Of a DNA stretch of 64,000 bases, positions 1 through 7,429 are shown in pieces. Source of the stretch: Streptomyces sp. NBC_01224 (GTDB lineage: Bacteria; Actinomycetota; Actinomycetes; Streptomycetales; Streptomycetaceae). The notes under the pieces were generated by a model. The model was not told the DNA's origin. It was given only the letters and a program-made list of their open reading frames with translations, and made no database searches. Position 1 is the stretch's first letter, and the number at the start of each line of letters is the position of its first letter. Where the stretch lies: the NCBI RefSeq assembly GCF_036002945.1, contig NZ_CP108529.1, positions 7,745,001 through 7,809,000 of the forward strand. Reading direction: 5' to 3'. Made by a program: the position numbers and the translations under genes.

Positions 1-187
1 GCTGAGGCGTGTGACAGCAAGTAGGCGGAGTTGTCTTGCCTGAATCAATATCGCACTGGTTAGGCACGGTTGTGACCTGGCTGAAGTGCCGTAGGTAGCC
101 ACTCGTTCGTGTGACGTCGGGGGTCTGGCCTCGGCTGATGGCAAGTCAACGCCACGATGTTGCATCGGATGCAATCGTGGGGTGGTC
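1..187. other. Region upstream of the integrase relic, with a bulged inverted repeat
   Basis: No convincing gene is seen. Positions 152-165 (CCACGATGTTGCAT) and 169-180 (ATGCAATCGTGG) form an inverted repeat interrupted only by a 2-base GT bulge and a 3-base loop. It ends 8 bases before the GTG where integrase similarity begins, so it could be an operator, a hairpin or part of a recombination site. Confidence 0.5.
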
Positions 188-1310
188 GTGCGGACTGTGG
201 ATGTGCCGGGGGCGTTTCGGCTGGTCGTGCCGGGAAATGTGCGGGCGTTGGACCCTGCGCCGACGATGTTCGAGGCGATGTTGCGGGGGTGGGAGAAGCA
301 GCAGTAGCAGAGCAGACTGTTGGCGAGGAAGACGATCGGCTGAGCCTGGTGCGCCGGTTCGCGGTGTTCACGGCGACGTATCCGTGGGAGTGGACGCCGG
401 AGGACGTCGAGGCGTACTTCTCACGCCAGTTGTCGGGCGACTCTCCGCTGGCGCACTCAACGGTGCGTGGTCAGCAAGGCGACCTCCAGATGTTCTGCGC
501 TTTCATCGTCGATGGCCGGTACGGGTGGGCCACCGCCTGCGAGGAGGCGTTCGGGCAGGTCCCGGCACAGGTCTGCCACGACTGGAACACCGCCGACCAC
601 GTGACGAGTTCGAGGGCCGTCCGGGGCGGCGCGCGCTGACCTACGACGAGTTGCAGGCGCTCTTCGACGCTGCCGACGACCTGGTCGAGCAGAAGCGCAA
701 GCGCCGCCGCAAGGGTGTCCTGGCCGCGTGGCGGGACGAGGTGATGCTCAAGCAGGTCTATGCGTACGGCACCCGGCGGCGTGAGACATCGATGCTGGAC
801 CTGCAGGACCTGCGGCACAACCGTCGGGCGAAGGACTACGGGCGGTTCGGCGCGCCGGAGGTGCGGTTTGGCAAGGCCTCGCGCGGCAGCCCGCCCAAGC
901 GACGCACGGTACTCACAGCGCCGGAGGTCGACTGGATCGTCCCCGTTCCCGAAGCGTGGGTGGACGAGGTACGGGCCGGCTTCTCGCCGGGCGGCCATCC
1001 GGCGCTGTGGATGACCGAGCGGTGCGGACGACTCGGAGTGCGGCGCTTGGACGAGGTGTTCGCAGCCGTTCGTGCGCACGCCGGGCTGCCGGAAGAGCTG
1101 GAGCTGCACTGCCTGCGGCACACCTACATCACGCACCTGATCGAGTTCGGGTATCCCGAGAGGTTCGTCCAGGAGCAGGTCGGCCATGCTTACGCGTCGA
1201 CAACGGCGTTGTACACGTGGGTGTCGGACGAGTACCGCAACCGGCTGATGGAGGCGTCGTTGCGGCGCCGAACGGAACGTACGGGCGCAAGGGAGGTGGG
1301 CGTGCGGTGA
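188..1310 (+). pseudogene. Decayed tyrosine recombinase/integrase
   Basis: The product would have been a phage-type tyrosine integrase of about 370 residues. Similarity starts at the GTG at 188 (VRTVDVPGAFRLVVPGNVR) but an in-frame TAG stands at 305-307. Coding-like sequence then moves to another frame near 345 (a core-binding domain with LVRRFAVFTATYPWEW) and again near 602 (EFEGRPGRRALTYDELQ). The catalytic half is otherwise good: the first arginine in YGTRRRE near 770, HCLRHTYITH near 1110, and GHAYASTTALYTW with the likely nucleophilic tyrosine near 1212. One nonsense codon and two frameshifts make it very unlikely to be active. The stop at 1308-1310 still overlaps the next start (TGATG), so this was the first gene of a three-gene unit. 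Confidence 0.8.
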
Positions 1311-1642
1311 TGAGGAGGATGGGGTTCGAGTGGAATCTGCGCCGGCTGATGGCCGAGCGGGACATGTACCAGACGACGGACCTGGTGCCGCACCTGGCCG
1401 AGTACGGGGTGTACCTGTCACGTGAGCAGGTGTTCCGGCTGGTCACGCAGCCTCCGCAGCGGCTTTCGATGGACACGCTGGCCGCGTTGTGCGGGATCCT
1501 GGACTGCTCGCCGACGGACCTGATCACGGTGCGGGAGGTTCGTCGGCAGGTCGCGAAGCCGACGGCGTCTGGAGAGGTCGACGGGCCGGGCGTGGCCCCG
1601 CCGGCCAGGCGGGTCCGCGTTCGGCGTCCGGAGGGCCTGTGA
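1310..1642 (+). CDS. XRE-family helix-turn-helix regulator
   Basis: A 110-residue DNA-binding protein. Residues about 5-70 fit a Cro/C1-type HTH of the short kind: WNLRRLMAERDMYQTTDLV, then REQVFRLVTQPPQRLSMDTL as the recognition part, and LCGILDCSPTDLI, typical of the last helices. The C-terminus is basic (RRVRVRRPEGL). The ATG shares its A with the TGA of the upstream integrase relic, so translation was coupled to it. It probably controlled the integrase unit or its excision. It is intact although the integrase is broken. The family call is firm; the target is inferred. Confidence 0.78.
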   Translation: MRRMGFEWNLRRLMAERDMYQTTDLVPHLAEYGVYLSREQVFRLVTQPPQRLSMDTLAALCGILDCSPTDLITVREVRRQVAKPTASGEVDGPGVAPPARRVRVRRPEGL

Positions 1643-1851
1643 CCCGCCGCAAAGCCCCGCCGCCGGAGTGGGCGGAGCTGGCAGTCCGCCTCACCGCGCG
1701 CCTCCCGGAGCTGCCCGAAGAGGACGCGGCCCGAATCGTCGCCGGCATGACTCCGGCCGCACGCACCCGAATTCGCGACCACCTCCGCCCTGCACTGCTC
1801 CACGCCTTGATCGCCATCCACCAGAAGGGATCTTCTCTCGCCAGAGCGTAG
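1639..1851 (+). CDS. Small conserved hypothetical protein of the integrase unit
   Basis: A 70-residue protein starting at GTG 1639, which overlaps the preceding stop by four bases (GTGA). No known domain is recognised. It has a proline-rich start (RRKAPPPEW), then mostly helical sequence with a charged middle (RLPELPEEDAARIVAGM) and ends in LARA. The overlapping start and its place behind an integrase and an XRE gene make it a real third member of the unit. A helper role in recombination or regulation is conceivable but cannot be read from the sequence. Confidence 0.6.
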   Translation: MTRRKAPPPEWAELAVRLTARLPELPEEDAARIVAGMTPAARTRIRDHLRPALLHALIAIHQKGSSLARA

Positions 1852-1863
1852 ATCCGAAATACT

Positions 1864-1899
1864 CAACGACCCAGGTTGCGTTCGCAACCGGGGTCGTTG
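1864..1899 (+). terminator. Strong hairpin after the integrase unit
   Basis: A 17-bp stem with one mismatch (arms 1864-1880 and 1883-1899, CAACGACCC... against ...GGGTCGTTG) and a 2-base loop lies 12 bases past the last gene. There is no clear T-run, which is common for Streptomyces terminators. It separates this unit from the opposite-strand gene to its right. Confidence 0.75.
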
Positions 1900-1995
1900 T
1901 CGAGGTGGAAAGAATATCGGCGAGCCTTCCGCGGGAAACCTCGGCGGAACATGCCCTACGGAGCCTCGTAGTCAGGATCGGATCTCGATGGCGAG

Positions 1996-2370
1996 TCAGA
2001 CCAGGAGGCCGATGCTGGTCGCCAGCATCACCACCGCCGTTGCGCCGTGGATGCCGTAGGCGGCGCCCTTCGGCCCACCGCTGCGCAGCACGACCACCGC
2101 ATCTCCGGCGGGTATCGCAGCGAGCGCCATCACGTACCAACCCAGCAGCGACGTCGTCGCGACGAGCATCAGAACGAAGACGAAGACCCCGCACGCGATC
2201 TCGCGCAAACCCTTCACGCGCAGCCAGGGCCGGAAGGCGGGGTCGTCGGCCGGTGTATCGGGAATGCCGAATCCGACGGCGGCCTGCGGCGTCGTGAAGG
2301 CGCGCCCGCCCATGAAGATGAGGGCCGCGCCGAGCAGGCCGGCGAGAACAGTGGCACTGGTGGTGAGCAT
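1996..2370 (-). CDS. DUF4267-like small integral membrane protein
   Basis: A 124-residue protein with about four hydrophobic segments: residues 5-22, 50-68, 70-90 and 105-123. The pattern GGRAFTTPQAAVGFGIP near residue 20, followed by RVKGLREIACGVFVF, is what I know from the DUF4267 family, whose function is not established. The ATG at 2370 overlaps by one base the TGA of a short upstream frame (TGATG), so it is probably coupled to it. It lies downstream of the oxidoreductase on the same strand and could share its HxlR control. Confidence 0.7.
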   Translation of the reverse strand: MLTTSATVLAGLLGAALIFMGGRAFTTPQAAVGFGIPDTPADDPAFRPWLRVKGLREIACGVFVFVLMLVATTSLLGWYVMALAAIPAGDAVVVLRSGGPKGAAYGIHGATAVVMLATSIGLLV

Positions 2371-2534
2371 CAGCTGTCCTGTCCGTTGAGGGAATCTTTT
2401 TTGACGAAGTGGTTGTCGTGGATCTCGTGCAGGTGCTCGGCGTCCCGCTCGTCCGCGGCGGCGATCCGGGCGAAGGACTCCTCTCGAGGGCCGGCGAGCA
2501 CATCGATCGTCGATCCGCCGGACCCAAAGGACAT
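2370..2534 (-). CDS. Possible 54-residue hypothetical protein
   Basis: A short frame beginning MSFGSGGSTIDVLAGPREES and ending HFVKKDSLNGQDS. It has good third-position GC and a stop that overlaps the DUF4267 start by one base. I recognise no family. It may be the tail of a longer decayed gene, because the frame stays open upstream without a convincing start. The overlap is the main reason to list it. Confidence 0.3.
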   Translation of the reverse strand: MSFGSGGSTIDVLAGPREESFARIAAADERDAEHLHEIHDNHFVKKDSLNGQDS

Positions 2535-2593
2535 CGATCGGGTTCCGGGGGCCCCCGCTGTCACGGCCCGAGTCGCGAGACGACGCCGCGCTG

Positions 2594-3511
2594 TCACGGG
2601 ACGAGAACGATCCGGCCGCGGACGCCGCCCTTGGCCATCGCCTGGTAGGCACCGGCTGCTTCGTCGAGCGGCGCGACGGCGTGGACGCGAGCCGGCAGTT
2701 CCCCCGTCGTCACCCGTGCGAGCAATCGGGCGAGAAGCGCACCGTCGGGATGGGCGAACACGACCTCGACGGCGATGCCGCGCTCCTCGGGAAGCCGCGA
2801 GGCCGGCTGCACGCCGACGAAACGGCCACCGTCGCGCACCGCCCGTAGGGCGTGCTCCTGCAGGGCTCCGGCGTCGGCGACGGCATCCCAGCCCCGCCCG
2901 AGATCGGTGGCGAAGTCGACGCCGAGGCCCCGGACGAACGGCTCGTCGGCCGCTCGAGCCATCCCGGTCACCTGCCAGCCGCGGTCCTGGGCGAGTACGG
3001 CGACGTGCGCGCCCACCGCACCGGCCGCGCCGGTCACCAGCAAGCGCCGAGCCTCGCTCGACGCCTCACCGAGGAGGTCGACGAGCTGGGCTGCGGCGGT
3101 GGCGTTGAGCGGCACCGCCGCCGCCTCGACCAGGTCCATGCCGTCCGGAACGACGGCGACATTCGCGGCGGAGACGAGGAGGTGCTCGGCATGGGATCCG
3201 TGGTCGCGGTCGAAACCGTCGATGAACCCGGCAACACGGGTGCCGACCTGCAACTCGACGCCGGGTCCGGCCGCATCGACAGTGCCGGCGAAGTCCCAGC
3301 CGAGACCGGTGTAGTCCGGCTGGTGGACCAATCCGAGCTGGTGAAAGACGCCCCCGGCCACCCCCAGGTCGACCGGGTTGATCGCTGCGGCGGCAATCTT
3401 GACCCGGATCTCCGCCGGCCCCGGCTCAGCCACCGGGACGTCGACGGTCTCGATCGACTGGGGCCCGGACGGCACACGGACCACGGCCCGCCGGGACGTC
3501 ATCTGATTCAT
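2594..3511 (-). CDS. Zinc-independent NADP-dependent MDR oxidoreductase
   Basis: A 305-residue medium-chain dehydrogenase/reductase of the quinone-oxidoreductase type. The N-terminal GroES-like half includes AAINPVDLGVAG (about 42-53) and GWDFAGTVDAAGPGV (71-85). The Rossmann nucleotide-binding loop VTGAAGAVGAHV is at about 159-170. The catalytic zinc ligands of alcohol dehydrogenases are absent, as in this branch. I place the start at ATG 3511, 9 bases after AAGGAG; an ATG at 3517 is too close to that site. It is divergent from an HxlR regulator with a long palindrome between them, which suggests induction by reactive electrophiles or quinones. The substrate is unknown. Confidence 0.82.
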   Translation of the reverse strand: MNQMTSRRAVVRVPSGPQSIETVDVPVAEPGPAEIRVKIAAAAINPVDLGVAGGVFHQLGLVHQPDYTGLGWDFAGTVDAAGPGVELQVGTRVAGFIDGFDRDHGSHAEHLLVSAANVAVVPDGMDLVEAAAVPLNATAAAQLVDLLGEASSEARRLLVTGAAGAVGAHVAVLAQDRGWQVTGMARAADEPFVRGLGVDFATDLGRGWDAVADAGALQEHALRAVRDGGRFVGVQPASRLPEERGIAVEVVFAHPDGALLARLLARVTTGELPARVHAVAPLDEAAGAYQAMAKGGVRGRIVLVP

Positions 3512-3580
3512 CGCCATCTGCTCCTTCGTGGAGGCCTTGTGAGGTGGTCTTGCCATCGCTGTGGTGCAGCACCACCATGA

Positions 3581-3613
3581 AGGTGCCTGCTTCCCAATGG
3601 GAAGTAGGCACCT
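3581..3613. promoter_or_regulatory. Near-perfect 33-bp palindrome, probable HxlR operator
   Basis: Arms 3581-3596 (AGGTGCCTGCTTCCCA) and 3598-3613 (TGGGAAGTAGGCACCT) match at 15 of 16 positions around one central base. The palindrome lies between the divergent oxidoreductase and HxlR genes, where HxlR-type regulators usually bind to control both sides. Confidence 0.75.
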
Positions 3614-3649
3614 TGAGGTGCGTAAGTCACCGAACGGAAGAGATGAGTT

Positions 3650-4102
3650 ATGCCGACCAGCACCGCGTCCCAGCGGCGGGCCGTAGCCAAAGCGGAGTAC
3701 GACGCATTCCTCGCGGCATGTCCCAGCCGCCAACTCCTGGAGCGAATCTCCGACAAGTGGGTCGCCCTTGTGCTCGCCGCCCTGGGCGGGGACGGCCCGC
3801 GTCCTGGGGCTGCCTCCGGCGACGAACCGCGGCCCATGCGCTTCTCCGAGCTGTCACGCCGGATCTCGGGCGTGAGCCAGAAGATGCTGACGCAGACGTT
3901 GCGCTCACTCGAGCGCGACGGGATGGTGACCAGGACCGTGACCCCCACGGTGCCCGTCACCGTCACTTATGAGCTGACCCATCTCGGTCGCTCGCTCCAG
4001 GAAGTCATGCGGGGAATCAAGGAATGGGCGGAGGGCCACATGGAGGAGGTCCTCACCCATCGCGACGGCTACGACCACAGGCTATGCGACGCTGCCGACT
4101 GA
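3650..4102 (+). CDS. HxlR-family winged-helix regulator
   Basis: A 150-residue transcription factor. The typical HxlR core runs from about residue 25 to 120: CPSRQLLERISDKWVALVLA, FSELSRRISGVSQKMLTQTL (helix-turn-helix) and LERDGMVTRTVTPTVPVTVT (wing). A short Pro/Gly-rich insertion (residues 48-60) sits between the first helices. A cysteine at about 24, just before the core, is at the place where several redox-sensing members carry their reactive residue. It faces the MDR oxidoreductase across the 33-bp palindrome, its likely operator. Confidence 0.88.
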   Translation: MPTSTASQRRAVAKAEYDAFLAACPSRQLLERISDKWVALVLAALGGDGPRPGAASGDEPRPMRFSELSRRISGVSQKMLTQTLRSLERDGMVTRTVTPTVPVTVTYELTHLGRSLQEVMRGIKEWAEGHMEEVLTHRDGYDHRLCDAAD

Positions 4103-4249
4103 TTCGAAGAGACGTCGACCGTCGCATCTCCGTGCTTGATCGGTCGGCGGTGTCCGCCGAGGTACGGGGGGCGCGGCACGGCGGCGGCCGGCCCCAGGTC
4201 GAGGCGCGGTGACGGGCCGCCACCCAGCAGGCCCAAACCGGGCAGGGCC

Positions 4250-5503
4250 TCAGAACGGGGGATCGTCGTGCCAGGGGCCGTCCGACAGCTCGGGCGGCCG
4301 GGGGGTACGCCGCTGGAGGACGGCCAGGGCGTTCTCGACGAGGCCGAGGTCGATGAGGTAGCCGGCCAGGTCATGGCTGTTTGTGGAGGCGTGCTGTTCG
4401 AGGACGGCGACGGCCTCCTCGGTGCGTCCGGCGTCGGCGAGCAACTCGGCGATGTGCGGCGCCGCGTACGAGGTGGCGCCCTCGGGATGGGAGCGGGCCT
4501 GTGCGATCGCTTCGTCGACGCCGTCGCGGGCGGCGAGCAGCGGCAGCCGTATCCGGTACAGGTCCCACTCCTCCTCGCCCCTGCGGGCGGCGGCGAGCGC
4601 GTCGAGGTGCTCCAGGCCGTCCTCGGGGCGGCTCTGGTCGAGGCACAGGTCGGACAGAGTATGGAGGATCCAGTCGTCCCCGTTGCGGGCGTCGGTCTGG
4701 ACGCGCATCACGTCGATCGCTTCGTTCCCCCGGCCGTGCCGGGCCAGGAGCCGCGCGAGCTGCACCGTCATGTTGCCCCGGCGAAGGGATGAGTCGCCGG
4801 TCTGCCGGTACACGGCGATCGCGCCCTCCACGTCACCGCGTTCCTCCAGCAGTTCCGCGAGGCGCTGCCCGGCGTACCCCAGCTCCTCGGTCGCCGCATA
4901 GGCGCGCATTTCCCCGGTCCGGCCGTGCCGGGCCAGCAGATCGGCCAGCTGGTCTTGGCCGTTGACCGAGGTGGCGTCCCGGGTGCGCAGCAGGTCAATC
5001 GCCTCGTCAATGCGGCCTTGGCGCTCGTGGATCGTGGCGAGCAGCCCGATCGCCGTGTCGCGATCGAGGCCTCGGCAGCACCACGGGAAGTCGGAACACC
5101 GGTGCTCGGTCCGGGCGGCGAGCAGCGCGGCGGCTTCCTCGTCGCGTCCGGCGGCGGCCGCGACGTCGACCAGCGCCACGGAGAGGGATAGCTCGCCGAG
5201 GTGCGGTCGCAGCAAGGTGAACGCCTCCTCGCCGCGACCGTGCCGGGCGAGTAGGCGCGTGTAGGACTCCAGCGCCATCGGGTGCCCGGCCTCCATGCGG
5301 ACCCGGGTGATCTCGATCGCCTCGTCGACCCGGCCCCAGCCCTCCAGCAGCTCGGCCGCGGCTACAACGGCCGTCCACCAGCCGGTTGCCAGGTACGGGG
5401 CGAGCACCTCCAACGCGTCGGCCTGCCGGCCCTGCTCACCCAGCAACCGCGCCCACGCCAGCGCGCAGAACCACTCCCCGCGTCCGGCCTGCAGCTCCAC
5501 CAT
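4250..5503 (-). CDS. TPR-repeat protein, possibly 5'-truncated
   Basis: A 417-residue helical-repeat protein made of about ten degenerate tetratricopeptide-like units of 34-40 residues. Each carries a pattern such as LARLLARHGRGNEAIDVMR or LLATIHERQGRIDEAIDLL. No enzymatic domain is seen; a scaffold role is likely. The first ATG is at 5503, but the same frame stays open to a TGA at 5573-5575 and still reads repeat-like sequence (YRVSRLLERGHVD) with no start codon. The gene may therefore have lost its true 5' end. The neighbour to the right starts at 5575 on the other strand. Confidence 0.75.
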   Translation of the reverse strand: MVELQAGRGEWFCALAWARLLGEQGRQADALEVLAPYLATGWWTAVVAAAELLEGWGRVDEAIEITRVRMEAGHPMALESYTRLLARHGRGEEAFTLLRPHLGELSLSVALVDVAAAAGRDEEAAALLAARTEHRCSDFPWCCRGLDRDTAIGLLATIHERQGRIDEAIDLLRTRDATSVNGQDQLADLLARHGRTGEMRAYAATEELGYAGQRLAELLEERGDVEGAIAVYRQTGDSSLRRGNMTVQLARLLARHGRGNEAIDVMRVQTDARNGDDWILHTLSDLCLDQSRPEDGLEHLDALAAARRGEEEWDLYRIRLPLLAARDGVDEAIAQARSHPEGATSYAAPHIAELLADAGRTEEAVAVLEQHASTNSHDLAGYLIDLGLVENALAVLQRRTPRPPELSDGPWHDDPPF

Positions 5504-5574
5504 GTCGACGTGGCCGCGTTCGAGCAGCCGCGAGACTCTGTAGGCGGCGCGGGGCCGGCCGATTGGAAACAGTC

Positions 5575-5904
5575 ATGTTCAACATCCCGGACCGCACCGC
5601 CGACCTCCTCGGTGACCAGGGCATCCGTGACGTGTTCGGGCAGGCGCTCAGAGCCGCCGGACGTTTACAGCAGAGCCAGCGCATGTACCTCGACGACGGC
5701 CCCTTCTCCGGGGCCATCCAGGTCGTCGACCAAGCCCTGCAAGACCTCGATCTCGCGACCGTGGCTGCTGACGACCGTGCCATGGTGGCCGGCGTCCGCA
5801 CTCTGGCCCGGCAACTCAAGCTCACCGGCCACGCCATGGCCTACGCTCGCGAGGCGGGGGAGCCTGGTGTCGGCACCCAGGTCGCCCCCGTGGAACTGGG
5901 CTGA
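5575..5904 (+). CDS. Hypothetical protein, 109 residues
   Basis: The frame begins MFNIPDRTADLLGDQGIRDV and stays helical and alanine/leucine-rich, with many acidic residues (LDDGPFSGAIQVVDQALQDL). No signal peptide, membrane segment or known motif is visible. Codon bias is typical of real genes here. It is divergent from the TPR gene and starts where that gene's upstream open frame ends. I cannot assign a function. Confidence 0.5.
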   Translation: MFNIPDRTADLLGDQGIRDVFGQALRAAGRLQQSQRMYLDDGPFSGAIQVVDQALQDLDLATVAADDRAMVAGVRTLARQLKLTGHAMAYAREAGEPGVGTQVAPVELG

Positions 5905-5956
5905 CGTCCGGCGATCAGGCGCCCGTCATCCCGCTTCGTACCGGTGGGGCCCGGCC

Positions 5957-6310
5957 TCAGTGGGTGCGACTCTGCCAGTCGGGAGGCACCCGTTCGTGTG
6001 GGCCGGGCACCGTTTGCGTCTGCGGGTGCTGGTGCGGCGGTGCCAGGTTCGGGCCCTCGCTGAACATCTCCTTGGTGCGGAAGTTCCAGAACCAGTCCTC
6101 GCCCGGCTCGAAGCTCTGGATGATCGGATGCCCGGTGTCGGCGAAGTGTCGGGAGGCGTGCTGCTCCGGGGAGCTGTCACAGCAACCGACGTGTCCGCAC
6201 TGGGCGCAGCGGCGCAGATGCAGCCACCAGCCCTGCGCCGCTTCACATTCCACACAGACGGTTCCGCTGGGCGGTACCGTCGGGTCGATACCCGCAATGG
6301 CCTGCGACAT
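5957..6310 (-). CDS. UBP-type zinc finger protein
   Basis: A 117-residue protein holding one UBP-type (ZnF-UBP) finger. The cysteine pairs CVEC and CAQCGHVGCC, and histidines in HASRHFADTGHPI, follow the usual spacing between residues 20 and 70. Downstream is an aromatic segment (GEDWFWNFRTKEMF) common in bacterial members, then a Pro/His-rich tail. The start ATG 6310 follows AGGAGG at good distance. Bacterial stand-alone UBP fingers are widespread in actinomycetes and have no settled role; ubiquitin itself is absent there. Confidence 0.85.
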   Translation of the reverse strand: MSQAIAGIDPTVPPSGTVCVECEAAQGWWLHLRRCAQCGHVGCCDSSPEQHASRHFADTGHPIIQSFEPGEDWFWNFRTKEMFSEGPNLAPPHQHPQTQTVPGPHERVPPDWQSRTH

Positions 6311-6441
6311 CAATGTCCTCCTGCCGTAGAGATAGGTCGCCGTGTCCTGATCGGCGCTACCGAGCCGCCCTTCCTCACACACCTCGGTGGCGTTGGAGCT
6401 TTCCATGTTCGGTAAAAGCGAACACATCGACCCGGATCTCA

Positions 6442-6579
6442 CTATTGACGAGTGAACCGGTCAACTGGGAAGTGATCGGTAGAGCGGTCATCGTGGGCGA
6501 GCCCGACGATCTGCCCGTTGACGGTGACCCTCCGTCTGCCGGAGCGGGATAGGCCGTGGACGACTATCGGAACGCTCAT
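6442..6579 (-). pseudogene. Truncated small protein of the DUF6233 locus
   Basis: A 45-residue frame beginning MSVPIVVHGLSRSGRRRVTV and carrying NGQIVGLAHDD. This opening resembles small proteins usually encoded right after DUF6233 genes in Streptomyces, but after the middle the sequence turns unrelated and stops at TAG 6442-6444. It follows the broken DUF6233 gene by 26 bases, so the pair probably decayed together. Confidence 0.45.
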
Positions 6580-6605
6580 CCCTCCAGGGTGCGACGGGCT
6601 GCTGC

Positions 6606-6911
6606 TCACAGCACCCCGAGCTCGGTGTCCGGTCGGCGGTGAGCGCAGGCCCGGATCCCCTCGGCGAGCGCGGCGAGGGCCTGCTCCCGGCTGACGGCCC
6701 GGTGCCGCTTCCCAATGGCGTAGCAGTGCCCAACGTGGACCTCGATGGGGCGGGCGCGGAGGCCGATGCCGAGTTCCATCACCCAGTCCGGCTGCGGCGG
6801 CTGGCGCGCTTCGCCCTGCTGCTACTCGGCTTCGCGGCGTTCCTCGTCGGCGATTCAGCGGTCGATCTGCTCGACCTGCTGCACGGCGATGCGGCGGGCG
6901 AAGCGCAGCAT
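6606..6911 (-). pseudogene. DUF6233 protein gene with two nonsense codons
   Basis: From ATG 6911 the frame reads MLRFARRIAVQQVEQIDR, then TGA (6855-6857) where a tryptophan codon is expected, then IADEERREAE, then TAG (6822-6824) where CAG is expected. It goes on to WVMELGIGLRARPIEVHVGH and ends RRPDTELGVL at 6606. Both stops are single-base changes in one unbroken frame, so the gene is recently inactivated. DUF6233 proteins are small, very numerous in Streptomyces and of unknown function. Confidence 0.65.
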
Positions 6912-7000
6912 GACCAGGCGCGACGGATTATCGGACGTGAGTTCGATTCTAGTTCCTGTGGAGTCTGCCGCGAGCTTCGCTTACCCCTGCCACACTGGCC

Positions 7001-7034
7001 GTGGCCCCGCTGCGTCCCCCGTCGGCGGGGCCAC
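7001..7034. terminator. GC hairpin
   Basis: Arms GTGGCCCCGC (7001-7010) and GCGGGGCCAC (7025-7034) are perfectly complementary around a 14-base loop. It lies just past the 3' end of the broken gene at 7055-7341 and probably served as its terminator. Confidence 0.55.
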
Positions 7035-7054
7035 CTGGCTTGCTTGGAGCAACG

Positions 7055-7341
7055 TCACGCAGGGCACAGCGTTCCCCGCAGCGCGGCATTCAACTGCTTG
7101 CCCTGTGCGTCCGTGAGCGGCCGGGCGTCGTTGCCGAATCGCTGCGCCGCAAGCCAATCCACCTTGTCGTCTCCACCCGCGAGCGAGGAGCGCTGGTTGC
7201 GGCGGGCATCGATGGCCTTCTCTTCGTCCTCGACGATTCGCGGGTCCACCTTCTTGATCGCGGCGAGGTATGCGGCGCGGTCGGCACCGGTCGGCACCGG
7301 TCGGCACCGGTCGGGGCGGGCGGGATGCCCGCGGCACCCAC
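7055..7341 (-). pseudogene. Fragment of a secreted/lipoprotein-type hypothetical, frameshifted by a 10-bp repeat
   Basis: The C-terminal part reads RAAYLAAIKKVDPRIVEDEE, ... NQRSSLAGGDDK ... and ends LRGTLCPA. It resembles the small secreted actinomycete proteins of DUF732 type. The upstream part GAAGIPPAPTGADR is in a different frame. The two would join if the 10-bp unit TCGGCACCGG were present once rather than three times (7281-7310). No signal peptide is found upstream, so the 5' end also seems lost. Confidence 0.5.
7281..7310. repeat. Three tandem copies of a 10-bp unit
   Basis: TCGGCACCGG is repeated exactly three times. Because 10 is not a multiple of 3, copy number sets the reading frame of the minus-strand gene fragment it lies in. 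Confidence 0.85.
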
Positions 7342-7429
7342 CCCTCCTCCGTGTACGGCTCGGCGAGGGCCTTGCGCTGCTCGCTTCCGTCGGTGGCTCG
7401 GGCGCCGAAAGAGGACCCAGGCCCCCCGG

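Noticed and set aside
6406..6424. TGTTCG-N7-CGAACA resembling an SOS box
   Set aside because: The half-sites are in the opposite order and spacing to the actinomycete LexA box (GAAC-N4-GTTC) and no SOS gene follows.
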